Source: Pseudacidovorax intermedius
GTDB lineage: Bacteria; Pseudomonadota; Gammaproteobacteria; Burkholderiales; Burkholderiaceae_C
Assembly: GCF_001476815.1 (NCBI RefSeq)
Contig: NZ_LDSL01000094.1
Coordinates: 1 to 40,225, forward strand
Length of the DNA: 40,225 nucleotides
Direction: 5' to 3'
Numbering within the stretch: position 1 is the first letter of the stretch; every line of letters starts with the position of its first letter. Of the stretch, positions 1 through 8,184 are shown one piece after another. A model generated the notes under the pieces. The model made no database searches and had not been told where the DNA came from. It saw only the letters and a program-made list of their open reading frames with translations. The position numbers and the translations under genes were made by a program.

Positions 1-287
1 GCAAGACCGGCACCGGCGCCGCCGCGCCACCGGACTTCTGCGCCGCCCACCTCACGCTCGACCGCATCGTCGGCTGGGCGCCCGAGGCGGGCCACAAGGC
101 CGGCGACGGTGGCCCCGTGGTCGTCACCTACACCTACCACGTGCAGCCGGCGCCCTGGGCGCGGGACGCGGAGGCGCAGCGGGTGTTTCCGATGGTGGCG
201 CGCGTGGTGGAGGGGGACGGGCGGCTGGAGTTGCGGCAGGCGTTTGTGCGTGGGGAGCAAGGTTGGGTGCCCACAATCGGCGGCTGA
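1..287 (+). CDS. C-terminal end of an unidentified protein (5' end outside window)
   Basis: An open frame runs from the window edge (first whole codon at base 3) to a TGA at 285-287, about 94 residues. Codon use is GC-rich like the other native genes. The visible part contains TYTYHVQPAPWARD and ends in EQGWVPTIGG. It has no membrane segment or catalytic motif that I recognise. The alternating hydrophobic and charged pattern suggests a beta-rich C-terminal domain, as in small periplasmic or lipoprotein-like proteins, but that is only an impression. The N-terminus is missing, so no function is given. Confidence 0.6.
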   Translation, partial: KTGTGAAAPPDFCAAHLTLDRIVGWAPEAGHKAGDGGPVVVTYTYHVQPAPWARDAEAQRVFPMVARVVEGDGRLELRQAFVRGEQGWVPTIGG

Positions 288-321
288 GGCCCCTGCCCGG
301 CAGGCCCAGCCACCATTCACC

Positions 322-780
322 CTACTTCCGTCTGCCCCAATCCGGCTTGCTTGCCTCAACCAAGGCATTCCAGTCGTCTGGGGGATTTCCACGTCCGAGC
401 ATTTTTTCGAAAACGGCGTAGGGATCCGATTTGCTGCCCGATGACCGCAGGGTCTGCTCGTCGTTGACCCAGGCATACACGATGACCTTCGCCTTCGAGT
501 CGTAGCGAAAGAACAGCCGGTAGCGCCTTCCGAGCTTGGCTCGCCTCCAGTGCCGATAGGCCGGCCCCAAGGTGTTGCCCTGGCGGTATTCGTCGCGTCC
601 CGGGTCACTCGGTACCCCGTCCTGTATCAACTGAACCAGGGCCCGGAAGAACTTGACGTTGGCGTTGGCCCCGAACCCTTCCGGGTCGTTCTCCTCGGCG
701 CGCAGCACCGCCGCGCGCAGCTTCATCATCTGCGCGATCAGGTTGTCGTGGAACAGCAGCGTCCAGCCATGCTGTTGCAT
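322..780 (-). CDS. yhaV: Type II toxin YhaV (ribosome-dependent mRNA interferase)
   Basis: 152 residues, the usual YhaV length. The family signature is clear: PSDPGRDEYRQGNTLG, then HWRRAKLGRRYRLFFRYD, KVIVYAWVNDE and a C-terminal GNPPDDWNALVEA. YhaV is a RelE-superfold endoribonuclease that cleaves mRNA and is neutralised by PrlF. Its ATG (780-778) overlaps the TGA of the upstream prlF by one base (TGATG), so translation is coupled and antitoxin is made first. This is the standard prlF-yhaV order. The frame is intact and the conserved Arg/Tyr-rich core is present, so the toxin is probably functional. Confidence 0.95.
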   Translation of the reverse strand: MQQHGWTLLFHDNLIAQMMKLRAAVLRAEENDPEGFGANANVKFFRALVQLIQDGVPSDPGRDEYRQGNTLGPAYRHWRRAKLGRRYRLFFRYDSKAKVIVYAWVNDEQTLRSSGSKSDPYAVFEKMLGRGNPPDDWNALVEASKPDWGRRK

Positions 781-1097
781 CAGATTTCCACGTCCTCATC
801 GAAATCGTCGCCCAGGTCCACTTGGTGGCCCGCATGCGCCAGCATCGTGCGCGCCAGTTCATCGGGCAGGCCGTGAACATTCCGGCCAGCTTCGAGGTCG
901 CGCGCCAGCAAGACCAGGAACGCGGCGATGGCCGGGTCCTCGTGCTCGGCATCTGCGCGGGTCACGACCACTTCGTCACCCCGCAATTCGAACGCGAGCT
1001 TGCTGCCGGCATCGGCACCGAGCGCTTGGCGGATGGACTTGGGCAGCGTGATCTGCCCCTTGGACGTCAGCGTGGCAACTTCGTGAATGGCAGGCAT
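780..1097 (-). CDS. prlF: Antitoxin PrlF (SohA), AbrB-type DNA-binding protein
   Basis: 105 residues. The N-terminus MPAIHEVATLTSKGQITLPKS is the swapped-hairpin AbrB/SpoVT fold (TSKGQITLPK) that binds DNA. The acidic C-terminus (DLGDDFDEDVEI) is the likely toxin-neutralising tail. The frame is open further upstream to 1259, but the ATG at 1097-1095 is chosen because the family starts there and an AGGAGA ribosome site lies seven bases before it. PrlF inactivates YhaV and represses its own operon. The palindrome at 1127-1144, just upstream, is a plausible operator. Four residues after the start resemble typical PrlF proteins, and nothing is truncated. Confidence 0.92.
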   Translation of the reverse strand: MPAIHEVATLTSKGQITLPKSIRQALGADAGSKLAFELRGDEVVVTRADAEHEDPAIAAFLVLLARDLEAGRNVHGLPDELARTMLAHAGHQVDLGDDFDEDVEI

Positions 1098-1126
1098 GGC
1101 GGCTCTCCTGATGGCAACGCCAAATT

Positions 1127-1144
1127 GTAAGGAACATTCCTTAC
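1127..1144. promoter_or_regulatory. Palindromic operator-like site upstream of prlF-yhaV
   Basis: A perfect 8-base inverted repeat GTAAGGAA-CA-TTCCTTAC lies 30 bases upstream of the prlF ATG. AbrB-type antitoxins and their toxin complexes bind palindromes over their own promoters, so this is the best candidate for the autoregulatory site. The palindrome is seen directly; its role is inferred. Confidence 0.6.
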
Positions 1145-1370
1145 CAAAGCGTGATTGACAGCACCATCGGCTGGGCCAGTCGGTCAAGCTCGGTCGAGCG
1201 GCGCCGCTTCGTCGCCGTCGAACACCGTCCGCACCGCCGCCAGGCGCCGTGTTCGGCACGTCCAGCTGCCGGCCGGTGAACCACTCTTAGTCAGCGCCGC
1301 AGCTCACCCGCGCCGTCAGCCACGGGCGGGGCGCAGGCGGCGAGCCGACGATCGGGATCAACAAACGCAG

Positions 1371-1393
1371 AAAAAAGCCCACCGTGGGTGGGC
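1371..1393 (-). terminator. Orphan Rho-independent terminator on the minus strand
   Basis: Arms GCCCACC (1377-1383) and GGTGGGC (1387-1393) pair perfectly around a 3-base loop. On the minus strand they are followed by six T (plus-strand A-run 1371-1376). No minus-strand gene is recognised immediately upstream of it (1394-1610). It would shield prlF-yhaV from readthrough, or it may end a small RNA or be the relic of a lost gene. Confidence 0.7.
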
Positions 1394-1534
1394 CGCAAAA
1401 AGCGCTTGCGCAGCTGAGAGGGAGATTTCGAACTGTTGAGCTGTCCAGTGCAGGACCGGGCAGGGCTCGCCGCAAGCGCCCGGGCGACTATCGCTGCACC
1501 AAACGCGCCGGACGGCAACAGCAAGTTTTCTTCA

Positions 1535-1540
1535 GATAAT
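1535..1540 (+). promoter_or_regulatory. Possible -10 element for rfbBAC
   Basis: GATAAT sits about 70 bases before the rfbB start in a locally AT-rich patch. No good -35 hexamer is visible at the normal spacing, so this is a weak call. Confidence 0.25.
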
Positions 1541-1610
1541 CCAGGCGCCCACGGGGTTTTCAGTGGCAGGTGCACCCGTCCTTGCCGCTCCCGTCTCCAC
1601 CGTTCTTCTC

Positions 1611-2690
1611 ATGATCCTTGTGACAGGCGGCGCCGGCTTCATCGGCGCCAACTTCGTGCTCGACTGGCTGGCTGGCACCGACGAGCCGGTCGTCAACCTC
1701 GACAAGCTGACCTACGCAGGCAACCTCCAGACCCTGGCCTCGCTCGATGGCGACAAGCGCCACGTCTTCGTGCAGGGCGACATCGGCGACGGCGCCCTCA
1801 TCGACCGCCTGCTGGCCGAGCACCAGCCCCGCGCCGTCGTCAACTTCGCCGCCGAGTCGCATGTGGACCGCTCCATCCACGGCCCCGAGGACTTCATCCA
1901 GACCAACGTGCTGGGCACCTTCCGCCTGCTCGAAGCCGTGCGCGGCTACTGGAGCCAGCTGCCGGCCGAGCGCAAGAGCGCCTTCCGCTTCCTGCACGTC
2001 TCCACCGACGAGGTCTACGGCACGCTCTCGCCCACCGACCCGGCCTTCACCGAAGAGAACAAGTACGAGCCCAACAGCCCGTACTCGGCCAGCAAGGCCG
2101 CCAGCGACCACCTGGTGCGCGCCTGGCACCACACCTACGGCCTGCCGGTGCTGACCACCAACTGCTCCAACAACTACGGGCCCTTCCACTTCCCTGAGAA
2201 GCTGATCCCGCTGATGATCGTCAACGCCCTCGCTGGCAAGCCGCTGCCGGTGTACGGCGACGGCATGCAGGTGCGCGACTGGCTCTACGTCAAGGACCAC
2301 TGCAGCGCCATCCGCCGCGTGCTCGAGGCCGGCCGCCTGGGCGAGACCTACAACGTGGGCGGCTGGAACGAGAAGCCCAACATCGAGATCGTCAAGACCG
2401 TGTGCGCGCTGCTCGACGAACTGCAGCCCCGCGCCGACGGCAAGGCCTATGCCGAGCAGATCAGCTACGTGACCGACCGCCCGGGCCACGACCGCCGCTA
2501 CGCCATCGACGCCCGCAAGCTCGAGCGCGAACTGGGTTGGAAGCCGGCCGAGACCTTCGAGACCGGCATCCGCAAGACCGTCGAGTGGTACCTGGCCAAC
2601 CAGGAATGGGTGCGCAACGTGCAAAGCGGCGGCTACCGCGACTGGGTGGCCAAGCAGTACGGCGACAAAGCCAAGGAAGGCACGCAATGA
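1611..2690 (+). CDS. rfbB: dTDP-glucose 4,6-dehydratase RfbB (RmlB)
   Basis: 359 residues, normal for RmlB. Converts dTDP-D-glucose to dTDP-4-keto-6-deoxy-D-glucose using bound NAD in the cytoplasm. Motifs: N-terminal Rossmann [11 protein letters not shown], substrate strip STDEVYG, catalytic [10 protein letters not shown] (YxxxK), and [17 protein letters not shown], which is diagnostic of the subfamily. The frame extends to 1563, but the ATG at 1611 gives the family N-terminus [10 protein letters not shown]. No strong ribosome site precedes it. It is the first gene of rfbB-rfbA-rfbC; its TGA overlaps the rfbA ATG. GC-rich, like the surrounding chromosome. Confidence 0.97.
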   Translation: MILVTGGAGFIGANFVLDWLAGTDEPVVNLDKLTYAGNLQTLASLDGDKRHVFVQGDIGDGALIDRLLAEHQPRAVVNFAAESHVDRSIHGPEDFIQTNVLGTFRLLEAVRGYWSQLPAERKSAFRFLHVSTDEVYGTLSPTDPAFTEENKYEPNSPYSASKAASDHLVRAWHHTYGLPVLTTNCSNNYGPFHFPEKLIPLMIVNALAGKPLPVYGDGMQVRDWLYVKDHCSAIRRVLEAGRLGETYNVGGWNEKPNIEIVKTVCALLDELQPRADGKAYAEQISYVTDRPGHDRRYAIDARKLERELGWKPAETFETGIRKTVEWYLANQEWVRNVQSGGYRDWVAKQYGDKAKEGTQ

Positions 2691-3577
2691 CCCAGACAAG
2701 AAAAGGCATCATCCTCGCCGGCGGCTCCGGCACGCGCCTGCACCCGGCCACGCTGGCCATCAGCAAGCAGCTGCTGCCGGTCTACGACAAGCCCATGATC
2801 TATTACCCGCTGAGCACGCTGATGCTCGGCGGCATGCGCGACATCCTGATCATCAGCACGCCGCAGGACACGCCGCGCTTTCAGCAGCTGCTGGGCGACG
2901 GCAGCCAGTGGGGCATGAACCTGCAGTACGCCGTGCAGCCCAGCCCGGACGGCCTGGCGCAGGCCTTCATCATCGGCGAGCAGTTCCTGGCCGGCGCCCC
3001 CAGCGCACTGGTGCTGGGCGACAACATCTTCTACGGCCACGACCTGCAAAATCTTCTGGGCGCCGCCGATGCGCAGCCCGAAGGCGCCACCGTCTTCGCC
3101 TACCACGTGCACGACCCCGAACGCTATGGCGTGGTCGAATTCGACGCCGGCGGCCGCGCCGTCAGCATCGAAGAAAAGCCCGCCCAGCCCAAGAGCAGCT
3201 ATGCCGTCACCGGCCTGTACTTCTACGACCAGCAGGTCGTGGACATCGCCAAGGCCGTCAAGCCCAGCGAGCGGGGCGAGCTGGAGATCACGGCCGTCAA
3301 CCAGGCCTACCTGGAGCAGGGCCACCTGAACGTACAGATCATGAAGCGCGGCTACGCGTGGCTGGACACCGGCACGCACGAAAGCCTGCTGGAGGCCGGC
3401 CAGTTCATCGCCACCCTGGAGCAACGCCAGGGCCTGAAGATCGCCTGCCCCGAAGAGATCGCCTGGCGCGCCGGCTTCATCGACGCGGCGCAGGTGGAGA
3501 AGCTCGCCGCGCCGCTCAAGAAGAACGGCTACGGCCAGTACCTGATGCGCCTGCTGCGCGAGGAGTACCGCGGATGA
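2687..3577 (+). CDS. rfbA: Glucose-1-phosphate thymidylyltransferase RfbA (RmlA)
   Basis: 296 residues, full length. Makes dTDP-glucose from dTTP and glucose-1-phosphate, the first step of dTDP-6-deoxyhexose synthesis. The nucleotidyltransferase signature [16 protein letters not shown] is at the N-terminus, followed by [18 protein letters not shown], the metal/nucleotide site [11 protein letters not shown] and [20 protein letters not shown]. The ATG at 2687 overlaps the rfbB stop by four bases (ATGA) and follows an AAGGAAGG ribosome site at 2673-2680. Its own stop overlaps the rfbC start in the same way, so the three genes are translationally coupled. Confidence 0.97.
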   Translation: MTQTRKGIILAGGSGTRLHPATLAISKQLLPVYDKPMIYYPLSTLMLGGMRDILIISTPQDTPRFQQLLGDGSQWGMNLQYAVQPSPDGLAQAFIIGEQFLAGAPSALVLGDNIFYGHDLQNLLGAADAQPEGATVFAYHVHDPERYGVVEFDAGGRAVSIEEKPAQPKSSYAVTGLYFYDQQVVDIAKAVKPSERGELEITAVNQAYLEQGHLNVQIMKRGYAWLDTGTHESLLEAGQFIATLEQRQGLKIACPEEIAWRAGFIDAAQVEKLAAPLKKNGYGQYLMRLLREEYRG

Positions 3578-4125
3578 AGGTCACGACCACCAAGCTGGAC
3601 GGCGTGCTGATCCTGGAGCCGAAGGTCTTCGGCGACGAGCGCGGCTTCTTCATGGAAAGCTTCAACCAGCGCGTCTTCGACGAGGCGGTGGGCGGGCACA
3701 TCGAGTTCGTGCAGGACAACCATTCGCGCTCGAGCAAGGGCGTGCTGCGCGGACTGCACTACCAGCTGCAGCAGCCCCAGGGCAAGCTGGTGCGGGTGAC
3801 GCGCGGCGCGGTGTTCGACGTGGCGGTGGACATCCGCAAAAGCTCACCGACCTTCGGACAGTGGGTGGGCGTGGAGCTCAGCGAGAGCAACCACCGGCAG
3901 CTGTGGATCCCGGCCGGCTTCGCGCACGGCTTCGTGGTGACCAGTGATAGCGCGGACTTTCTGTACAAGGCCAGCGACTACTACGCGCCGGCGCATGAGC
4001 GCAGCATCATGTGGAACGATCCGGATATCGGGATCGCGTGGCCGGATTTTGGTGGGGAGCCGAAGGTGTCGGCGAAGGATGCCGAAGCAGCAAACTTGGC
4101 AGCGGCCGACCTCTTTGCTAAGTAG
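3574..4125 (+). CDS. rfbC: dTDP-4-dehydrorhamnose 3,5-epimerase RfbC (RmlC)
   Basis: 183 residues, normal for RmlC. A cupin that epimerises C3 and C5 of dTDP-4-keto-6-deoxy-glucose to the L-sugar. Visible signatures are [21 protein letters not shown] with the catalytic His, [18 protein letters not shown], the IPAGFAHGF turn, and [15 protein letters not shown]. The ATG overlaps the rfbA stop (ATGA). Codon use loses its GC-rich character over the last 100 bases, marking the approach to the AT-rich polysaccharide block. No rfbD (4-keto reductase) follows or precedes it, which is unusual for this gene set. Confidence 0.97.
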   Translation: MKVTTTKLDGVLILEPKVFGDERGFFMESFNQRVFDEAVGGHIEFVQDNHSRSSKGVLRGLHYQLQQPQGKLVRVTRGAVFDVAVDIRKSSPTFGQWVGVELSESNHRQLWIPAGFAHGFVVTSDSADFLYKASDYYAPAHERSIMWNDPDIGIAWPDFGGEPKVSAKDAEAANLAAADLFAK

Positions 4126-4378
4126 GGCTTCGGCTGCGACGACCGACCAGGAGTGCAACGTTGTGGGCTACAAGCCTCGACGCCTTGCGCCTAACTAACC
4201 GCGAATTGCCAAGCAATAAAGAGCCGGCTTAACTGGCCACTGGAGTCGTTTTCGAATTCATGTCAAGAACGTCCAGGGACACCTAATGCCCAGCAATTCG
4301 AATTAAGACCCTATATGAGCTCCCAATGATTTATATCTTTCGACGCTATTTTCCTCAGCAAACAACTTCCTGCTTGGA
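4126..4378. other. AT-rich spacer between convergent rfbC and the polymerase gene
   Basis: About 250 bases separating the ends of two convergent transcription units. No gene and no clear hairpin-plus-T-run terminator is visible. The palindrome TTCGAATT occurs twice (near 4250 and 4297), with no known meaning. Base composition changes from native-like to AT-rich here, so it is the left edge of the variable block. Confidence 0.5.
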
Positions 4379-5620
4379 CTAATGAAGACTAATCCGAACC
4401 AAGCCAAATTGTTTCTTCCCGAAAATCACAAATCCTGCCGCAAGGCCAAAACAAATCCAAATATTGTAAATATTAAAATAATTTAACGATAAAAACGCCG
4501 GAATTATGGTGGCCACGATGAAGACATCCGAACCAGCTAAACAAATTACATTTTTTGAAAATATAAAACGACAAACAGGCCAGATGATAAAAAGCGCAAG
4601 GGGAATACCAAACCACGCAAACAACGATAAAAGCAGCGAGTGAATATTTTTATTTTCTTCGAAAATGGTTGACATCCCTTCGATATGAGCATTTAAGTCA
4701 TCCGACTGAATGCCCCACCCTAACAGCGGTCTCAACTCCACAGCATTAATACCGCTCCAAATCGAGTTCAATCTTGCGAGACTTGAAGCGTCAAAAGCAA
4801 GGTCGCCCAAACGGCTACCCAATTGTCCCAGGTGCGGAGCGACCAAAAACGCAACCGTACCCATCAAAGCGACTCCCGCTAGCAGACGAATCGACTTACC
4901 TGAATGTTTTACTTTGAACAAAGAATAAACAACCAGCGGTCCAACAAATGCTAACACCGTTATCGACTGGGTTGCAGCGAGTCCCAAAGCGATCAGCAGA
5001 GCTCTGGTGCTCCTCCTCGTAAGCATTAAATAAATCAGTGATGGCAGCAACAAAAGCGCCAACACAGATGGCTCAGAGGAAAATCCGAAAGCACGCCCGT
5101 AAGCCGTGAAATCCACTAACTGTGAAGCATCCAAATCTCCAAACCCACGATTATTACGAAACCCAAGCAAAAGCCCCGAAGAGCTTCCAAAAATCTGCCA
5201 ACCTATAAATTGAACACAAGCGAAAAGTGACACAACTGTACTTGCAGAAACATAGCCCCTTATAAATTCGTTAACTAGATGAGGCCGAGTCGCAAGATTC
5301 AACCCGGCAACTACTGCGATTAAACTAAAATGGAAAGCTACAAAGTTTTTTATTAAAAGATCATTATTTCTGTAAAAAATGTTATGAATAATAAAAAGAA
5401 CACACAAAAGTAACCAAACAGAGCAAAACCATTTACTTAGCTTTAATTTTCCACGGGCGAAAAGTAGCCCGCAAAACGCAATTGAGAAAAGGTTAGAAAA
5501 TTGTATTCCGGTGCTGCTTCCCAAATGAAATAATGCAACACTGGGAAATAAACATGAAAATCCCAGGAACCACACTAAGTGAGACATCTCACCGCGCTCA
5601 GAAGAGACTTTTTCATTCAC
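4379..5620 (-). CDS. wzy: O-antigen polymerase-like membrane protein (Wzy type)
   Basis: 413 residues with about ten hydrophobic segments and a large central loop containing SSLARLNSIWSGINAVELRPLLGWGIQSD. That pattern is found in the O-antigen polymerase/ligase (Wzy_C) superfamily, where the loop lies in the periplasm. Wzy joins lipid-linked repeat units. A ligase (WaaL) is the main alternative, but position as the last gene of an operon with a Wzx flippase favours Wzy. Members diverge so much that only topology and context support the call. The frame opens at GTG 5620; an ATG at 5587 (MSHLVWFLGF) is an alternative start. AT-rich, consistent with transfer. Confidence 0.75.
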   Translation of the reverse strand: MNEKVSSERGEMSHLVWFLGFSCLFPSVALFHLGSSTGIQFSNLFSIAFCGLLFARGKLKLSKWFCSVWLLLCVLFIIHNIFYRNNDLLIKNFVAFHFSLIAVVAGLNLATRPHLVNEFIRGYVSASTVVSLFACVQFIGWQIFGSSSGLLLGFRNNRGFGDLDASQLVDFTAYGRAFGFSSEPSVLALLLLPSLIYLMLTRRSTRALLIALGLAATQSITVLAFVGPLVVYSLFKVKHSGKSIRLLAGVALMGTVAFLVAPHLGQLGSRLGDLAFDASSLARLNSIWSGINAVELRPLLGWGIQSDDLNAHIEGMSTIFEENKNIHSLLLSLFAWFGIPLALFIIWPVCRFIFSKNVICLAGSDVFIVATIIPAFLSLNYFNIYNIWICFGLAAGFVIFGKKQFGLVRISLH

Positions 5621-5701
5621 AGATAGCGATCCAACACAGTTTACTTGTCTAACTCTATTTCAATAAATTAAAACTATGCGCGCACAAAATTCTATATCGA
5701 A

Positions 5702-6640
5702 CTAAATCCAGCGAAAAATTGAGGCACCCACTAATATCAACCGGTCTCCAATTTTTCTCCTGCCCTGTCTCGCAACTAGCATCGCCAGTTGCACCGACTC
5801 ACGTAGCGACCGTTCCATTCTATCTCTAAGAAGTTCGTATGCAATCGAAAAGGACGATGATCGCTCTAATGCGACAGCGCTATAAACAGCCGCGGCTGCC
5901 AGGCACTGGCGTGAATACCATCCGCTACGTAACAAGGATAACCTTTTCGATATTCCCTTCATCCCAACTCTTGAACCTATATCATTAGTCGCATGTTGCC
6001 TATAAAACATCGTCACACGCGAGTCAAAAAACCAACGGCCACCCCAAGCTCTCACTAAGACATAGACGAGCCAATCATGAAAATGCATATCGTCACACAA
6101 AGAACGATTTCCCTCGACTAATTTTTGAATCTTGATGAATGCCTGTCTAGTGAGCACAAACGTACACCCCTGCCCAGCTCCTTCGAAGATAAAATCCAAT
6201 TCTTTTAGGCTAGAACTTTGAAAGAATCCTCGGCCCACCTTTTTATTGCCATCCCATGGCAGAACGGACGCCGAATAACCGTCATAACTCGACAGATTCA
6301 AACACTCAACTGCATTAGCCAACTTGTTTTCAAACCAAACATCGTCCTGATCCGAAAACGCCACATAGTCCACGTTCGAACTATCAAAATCCAATATGAG
6401 CTGCCGAAAATTTCCGCCAGCAGACCCAGATGATTTAGATGCCACCTCCAGTTCAACTCTTGGATTGGACATGAACTGGGCTTTAATGCATGCAACAGTA
6501 CTATCGCTTGAGGCGTCGTCCCTAATTTTCAGTAAAGTCTCAACGCCCTTTTGGCCTAAAATACTTTGGACTTGCTCACCGATCCAGGCTTCCCCGTTAT
6601 AGGCCGCAAGCAATACCCCAACCTTTGCCATTTTAAGCAT
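5702..6640 (-). CDS. Family 2 glycosyltransferase
   Basis: 312 residues. GT-A fold: KVGVLLAAYNGEAWIGEQVQSIL at the start, LKIRDDASSDSTVACI (nucleotide-binding DD), then FSDQDDVWFENKL, the metal-binding region typical of rhamnosyl- and related GT2 enzymes. The C-terminal third is basic and hydrophobic, as in membrane-associated GT2. It should add one sugar of the repeat unit; donor and linkage cannot be read from sequence. ATG 6640 overlaps the previous gene by eight bases; ATG 6631 would avoid overlap, but the AAGGA site fits 6640 better. An 81-base AT-rich gap separates it from the polymerase gene downstream. Confidence 0.9.
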   Translation of the reverse strand: MLKMAKVGVLLAAYNGEAWIGEQVQSILGQKGVETLLKIRDDASSDSTVACIKAQFMSNPRVELEVASKSSGSAGGNFRQLILDFDSSNVDYVAFSDQDDVWFENKLANAVECLNLSSYDGYSASVLPWDGNKKVGRGFFQSSSLKELDFIFEGAGQGCTFVLTRQAFIKIQKLVEGNRSLCDDMHFHDWLVYVLVRAWGGRWFFDSRVTMFYRQHATNDIGSRVGMKGISKRLSLLRSGWYSRQCLAAAAVYSAVALERSSSFSIAYELLRDRMERSLRESVQLAMLVARQGRRKIGDRLILVGASIFRWI

Positions 6641-7367
6641 TAGTACTGCTTCCTTTACGTACCATAGCTACTAGAAGCGCTCTGATCATCCATACTCGCG
6701 ACAGCAATTTGAAAGCGAGAGAATTAGATGATCGCCCTCCCGTATGCGAAAAGTTATTCTGATGCCTTCGAAATCGGAATAGCGACCTTTCGCTAACGTT
6801 TACGGAAAAGAATGCCTCAGCGACAAGTGCCAAATACCAGTCATGCCATATTACGTTTTTTGGTATGGGCAACGCAATATCAAGAATTTCACGTCTGAAG
6901 GCCATGCAACAGCCCACATAACTGTTCTTGACCAAATTTCGGAAAAAACCTTTTCCAAATCTGACATACTCGAAAACAGTAACACCGAAGGGGACCAAAG
7001 AACCGTCAACAACTTCGCCGTTCATCATGGTTAGGGTCGCAGTCTTTAAAGCGCGACATCCCTCATCAATTCGCCCCGGCAACCATATATCGTCTTGATC
7101 GCTAAGAAACACATACCGATTTGACGCCTGCCGAATCAACCGTTCGAAATTCGCTACTACCCCCCCTGCACTCACCAACGACACGATTTTCACTTGGGGC
7201 ACGAATTCGCGTATTATGGCATGTGTGTCATCAGTAGACCCATCATCAGCTATGAGCAGTTCATCGCCAGGTTGCATTTGCTCGATAATGCTGCTAATTT
7301 GTTCGCGAACGAACATTGCCCCATTATAGGTAGCGAGGCACACCGAAACAGGAGGACGTTCTTCCAT
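6633..7367 (-). CDS. Family 2 glycosyltransferase
   Basis: 244 residues. Motifs VSVCLATYNGAMFVREQISSI, ELLIADDGSTDDTHAII and FLSDQDDIWLPGRI mark a GT2 enzyme of the same subtype as the next gene downstream, and the two may be ancient duplicates. NVIWHDWYLALVAEAF matches the HDW motif seen in several rhamnosyl/fucosyl GT2 proteins. The frame opens with TTG at 7370, but ATG 7367 is preferred. AT-rich. It probably transfers one residue of the repeat unit at the cytoplasmic face. Confidence 0.9.
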   Translation of the reverse strand: MEERPPVSVCLATYNGAMFVREQISSIIEQMQPGDELLIADDGSTDDTHAIIREFVPQVKIVSLVSAGGVVANFERLIRQASNRYVFLSDQDDIWLPGRIDEGCRALKTATLTMMNGEVVDGSLVPFGVTVFEYVRFGKGFFRNLVKNSYVGCCMAFRREILDIALPIPKNVIWHDWYLALVAEAFFSVNVSERSLFRFRRHQNNFSHTGGRSSNSLAFKLLSRVWMIRALLVAMVRKGSSTNA

Positions 7368-7405
7368 CAATGCGTCTGATAAAAATAATTCACAATGGTG
7401 CCATT

Positions 7406-8167
7406 TTATGTCAGCGAATTCTTGCCAAGGACGTTTGCGAGCCGACTAAGAAGAGCCCATTTAAAAATTCGAGCGCTTGCCAACGCAACCTGCACGACCA
7501 CGTTTGAGCCTTCAGAAATCTGATAAAGCAGGGTTTCAACTATCGAACGCAATTGATGTTTGCTAGACATACCTCCCAGCGCAAACTCGCCAAAAATGCG
7601 ATCCGAATACTTAACCTTCAGCTTACCCTTCAAAATCTTCTTTAAGAATAGGGCGTCTGCGACTAATCTATAGTTAATATCATATGCCCCAAATAAAGCG
7701 TGGGCTTTCATATTGATCACGGTGCCTACGCTGTGGTGGGAGACTGCCCTCCCCAAAACAAAGCGATGCAACCATCTTGGGCCAGCAAACTTCACCTTGT
7801 TCAACGGCATCAATCGAACACCTCCGAGGACTAACATTGCATCGTCCGCGCTAAGACACCCTAGTATGCTCTCAAGTAGATCAGGCTCGGGTCGATCATC
7901 CGCGCCGAATACCATGTAGTAAGGTGTCCGAATCATCGCAAGTGCCTTATTCAATCCGTGATAAAAGCCCTCGTCGCGCTCAGATATGAAATAATCGAAT
8001 AACTCTGAGCTGGCAGAGAGCTTTTCAAACGTTCCGTCGGTAGATCCGGCATCTATAATGATCCAGTCGTACTGAGTTCGATCCAGTAATTGAAATGATT
8101 TCAGATAACTGTCCACTTCATTTGAACAGTTGTACGTCATCGTAACGATTGAAAGCTTCTTTATCAT
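7406..8167 (-). CDS. Family 2 glycosyltransferase (WcaE/WcaA-like)
   Basis: 253 residues. The N-terminus KLSIVTMTYNCSNEVDSYLKS, then DWIIIDAGSTDGTFE, ISERDEGFYHGLNKAL and YYMVFGADD form the GT2 subgroup that includes colanic-acid enzymes. DEGFYHGLNKA is the most diagnostic string. RLVADALFLKKIL lies where the catalytic-base region is expected. The gene lies 17 bases after gmd in the transcript, so it may use GDP-L-fucose. That is an inference from position only. Confidence 0.9.
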   Translation of the reverse strand: MIKKLSIVTMTYNCSNEVDSYLKSFQLLDRTQYDWIIIDAGSTDGTFEKLSASSELFDYFISERDEGFYHGLNKALAMIRTPYYMVFGADDRPEPDLLESILGCLSADDAMLVLGGVRLMPLNKVKFAGPRWLHRFVLGRAVSHHSVGTVINMKAHALFGAYDINYRLVADALFLKKILKGKLKVKYSDRIFGEFALGGMSSKHQLRSIVETLLYQISEGSNVVVQVALASARIFKWALLSRLANVLGKNSLT

Positions 8168-8184
8168 GCCAGCTCAGCACCTAG

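Larger units (their letters stand above)
1145..1610. other. Non-coding stretch between prlF and rfbB
   Basis: About 465 bases with no convincing gene. Short open frames on both strands are Arg/Ala/Pro-rich shadows without ribosome sites or family resemblance. It holds a minus-strand intrinsic terminator (1371-1393) and, near 1535-1540, a GATAAT hexamer that could be the -10 of the rfb promoter. Confidence 0.6.

Noticed and set aside
1410-1450. A tRNA-like string (TTCGAAC next to GAGAGGGAG) suggesting a tRNA-Ser fragment
   Set aside because: The five-base stems needed for a T arm do not pair and no acceptor or anticodon arm is found.
1155-1575. Small open frames on both strands between prlF and rfbB
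   Set aside because: No ribosome sites, Arg/Ala/Pro-rich shadow composition, and they run across the terminator.
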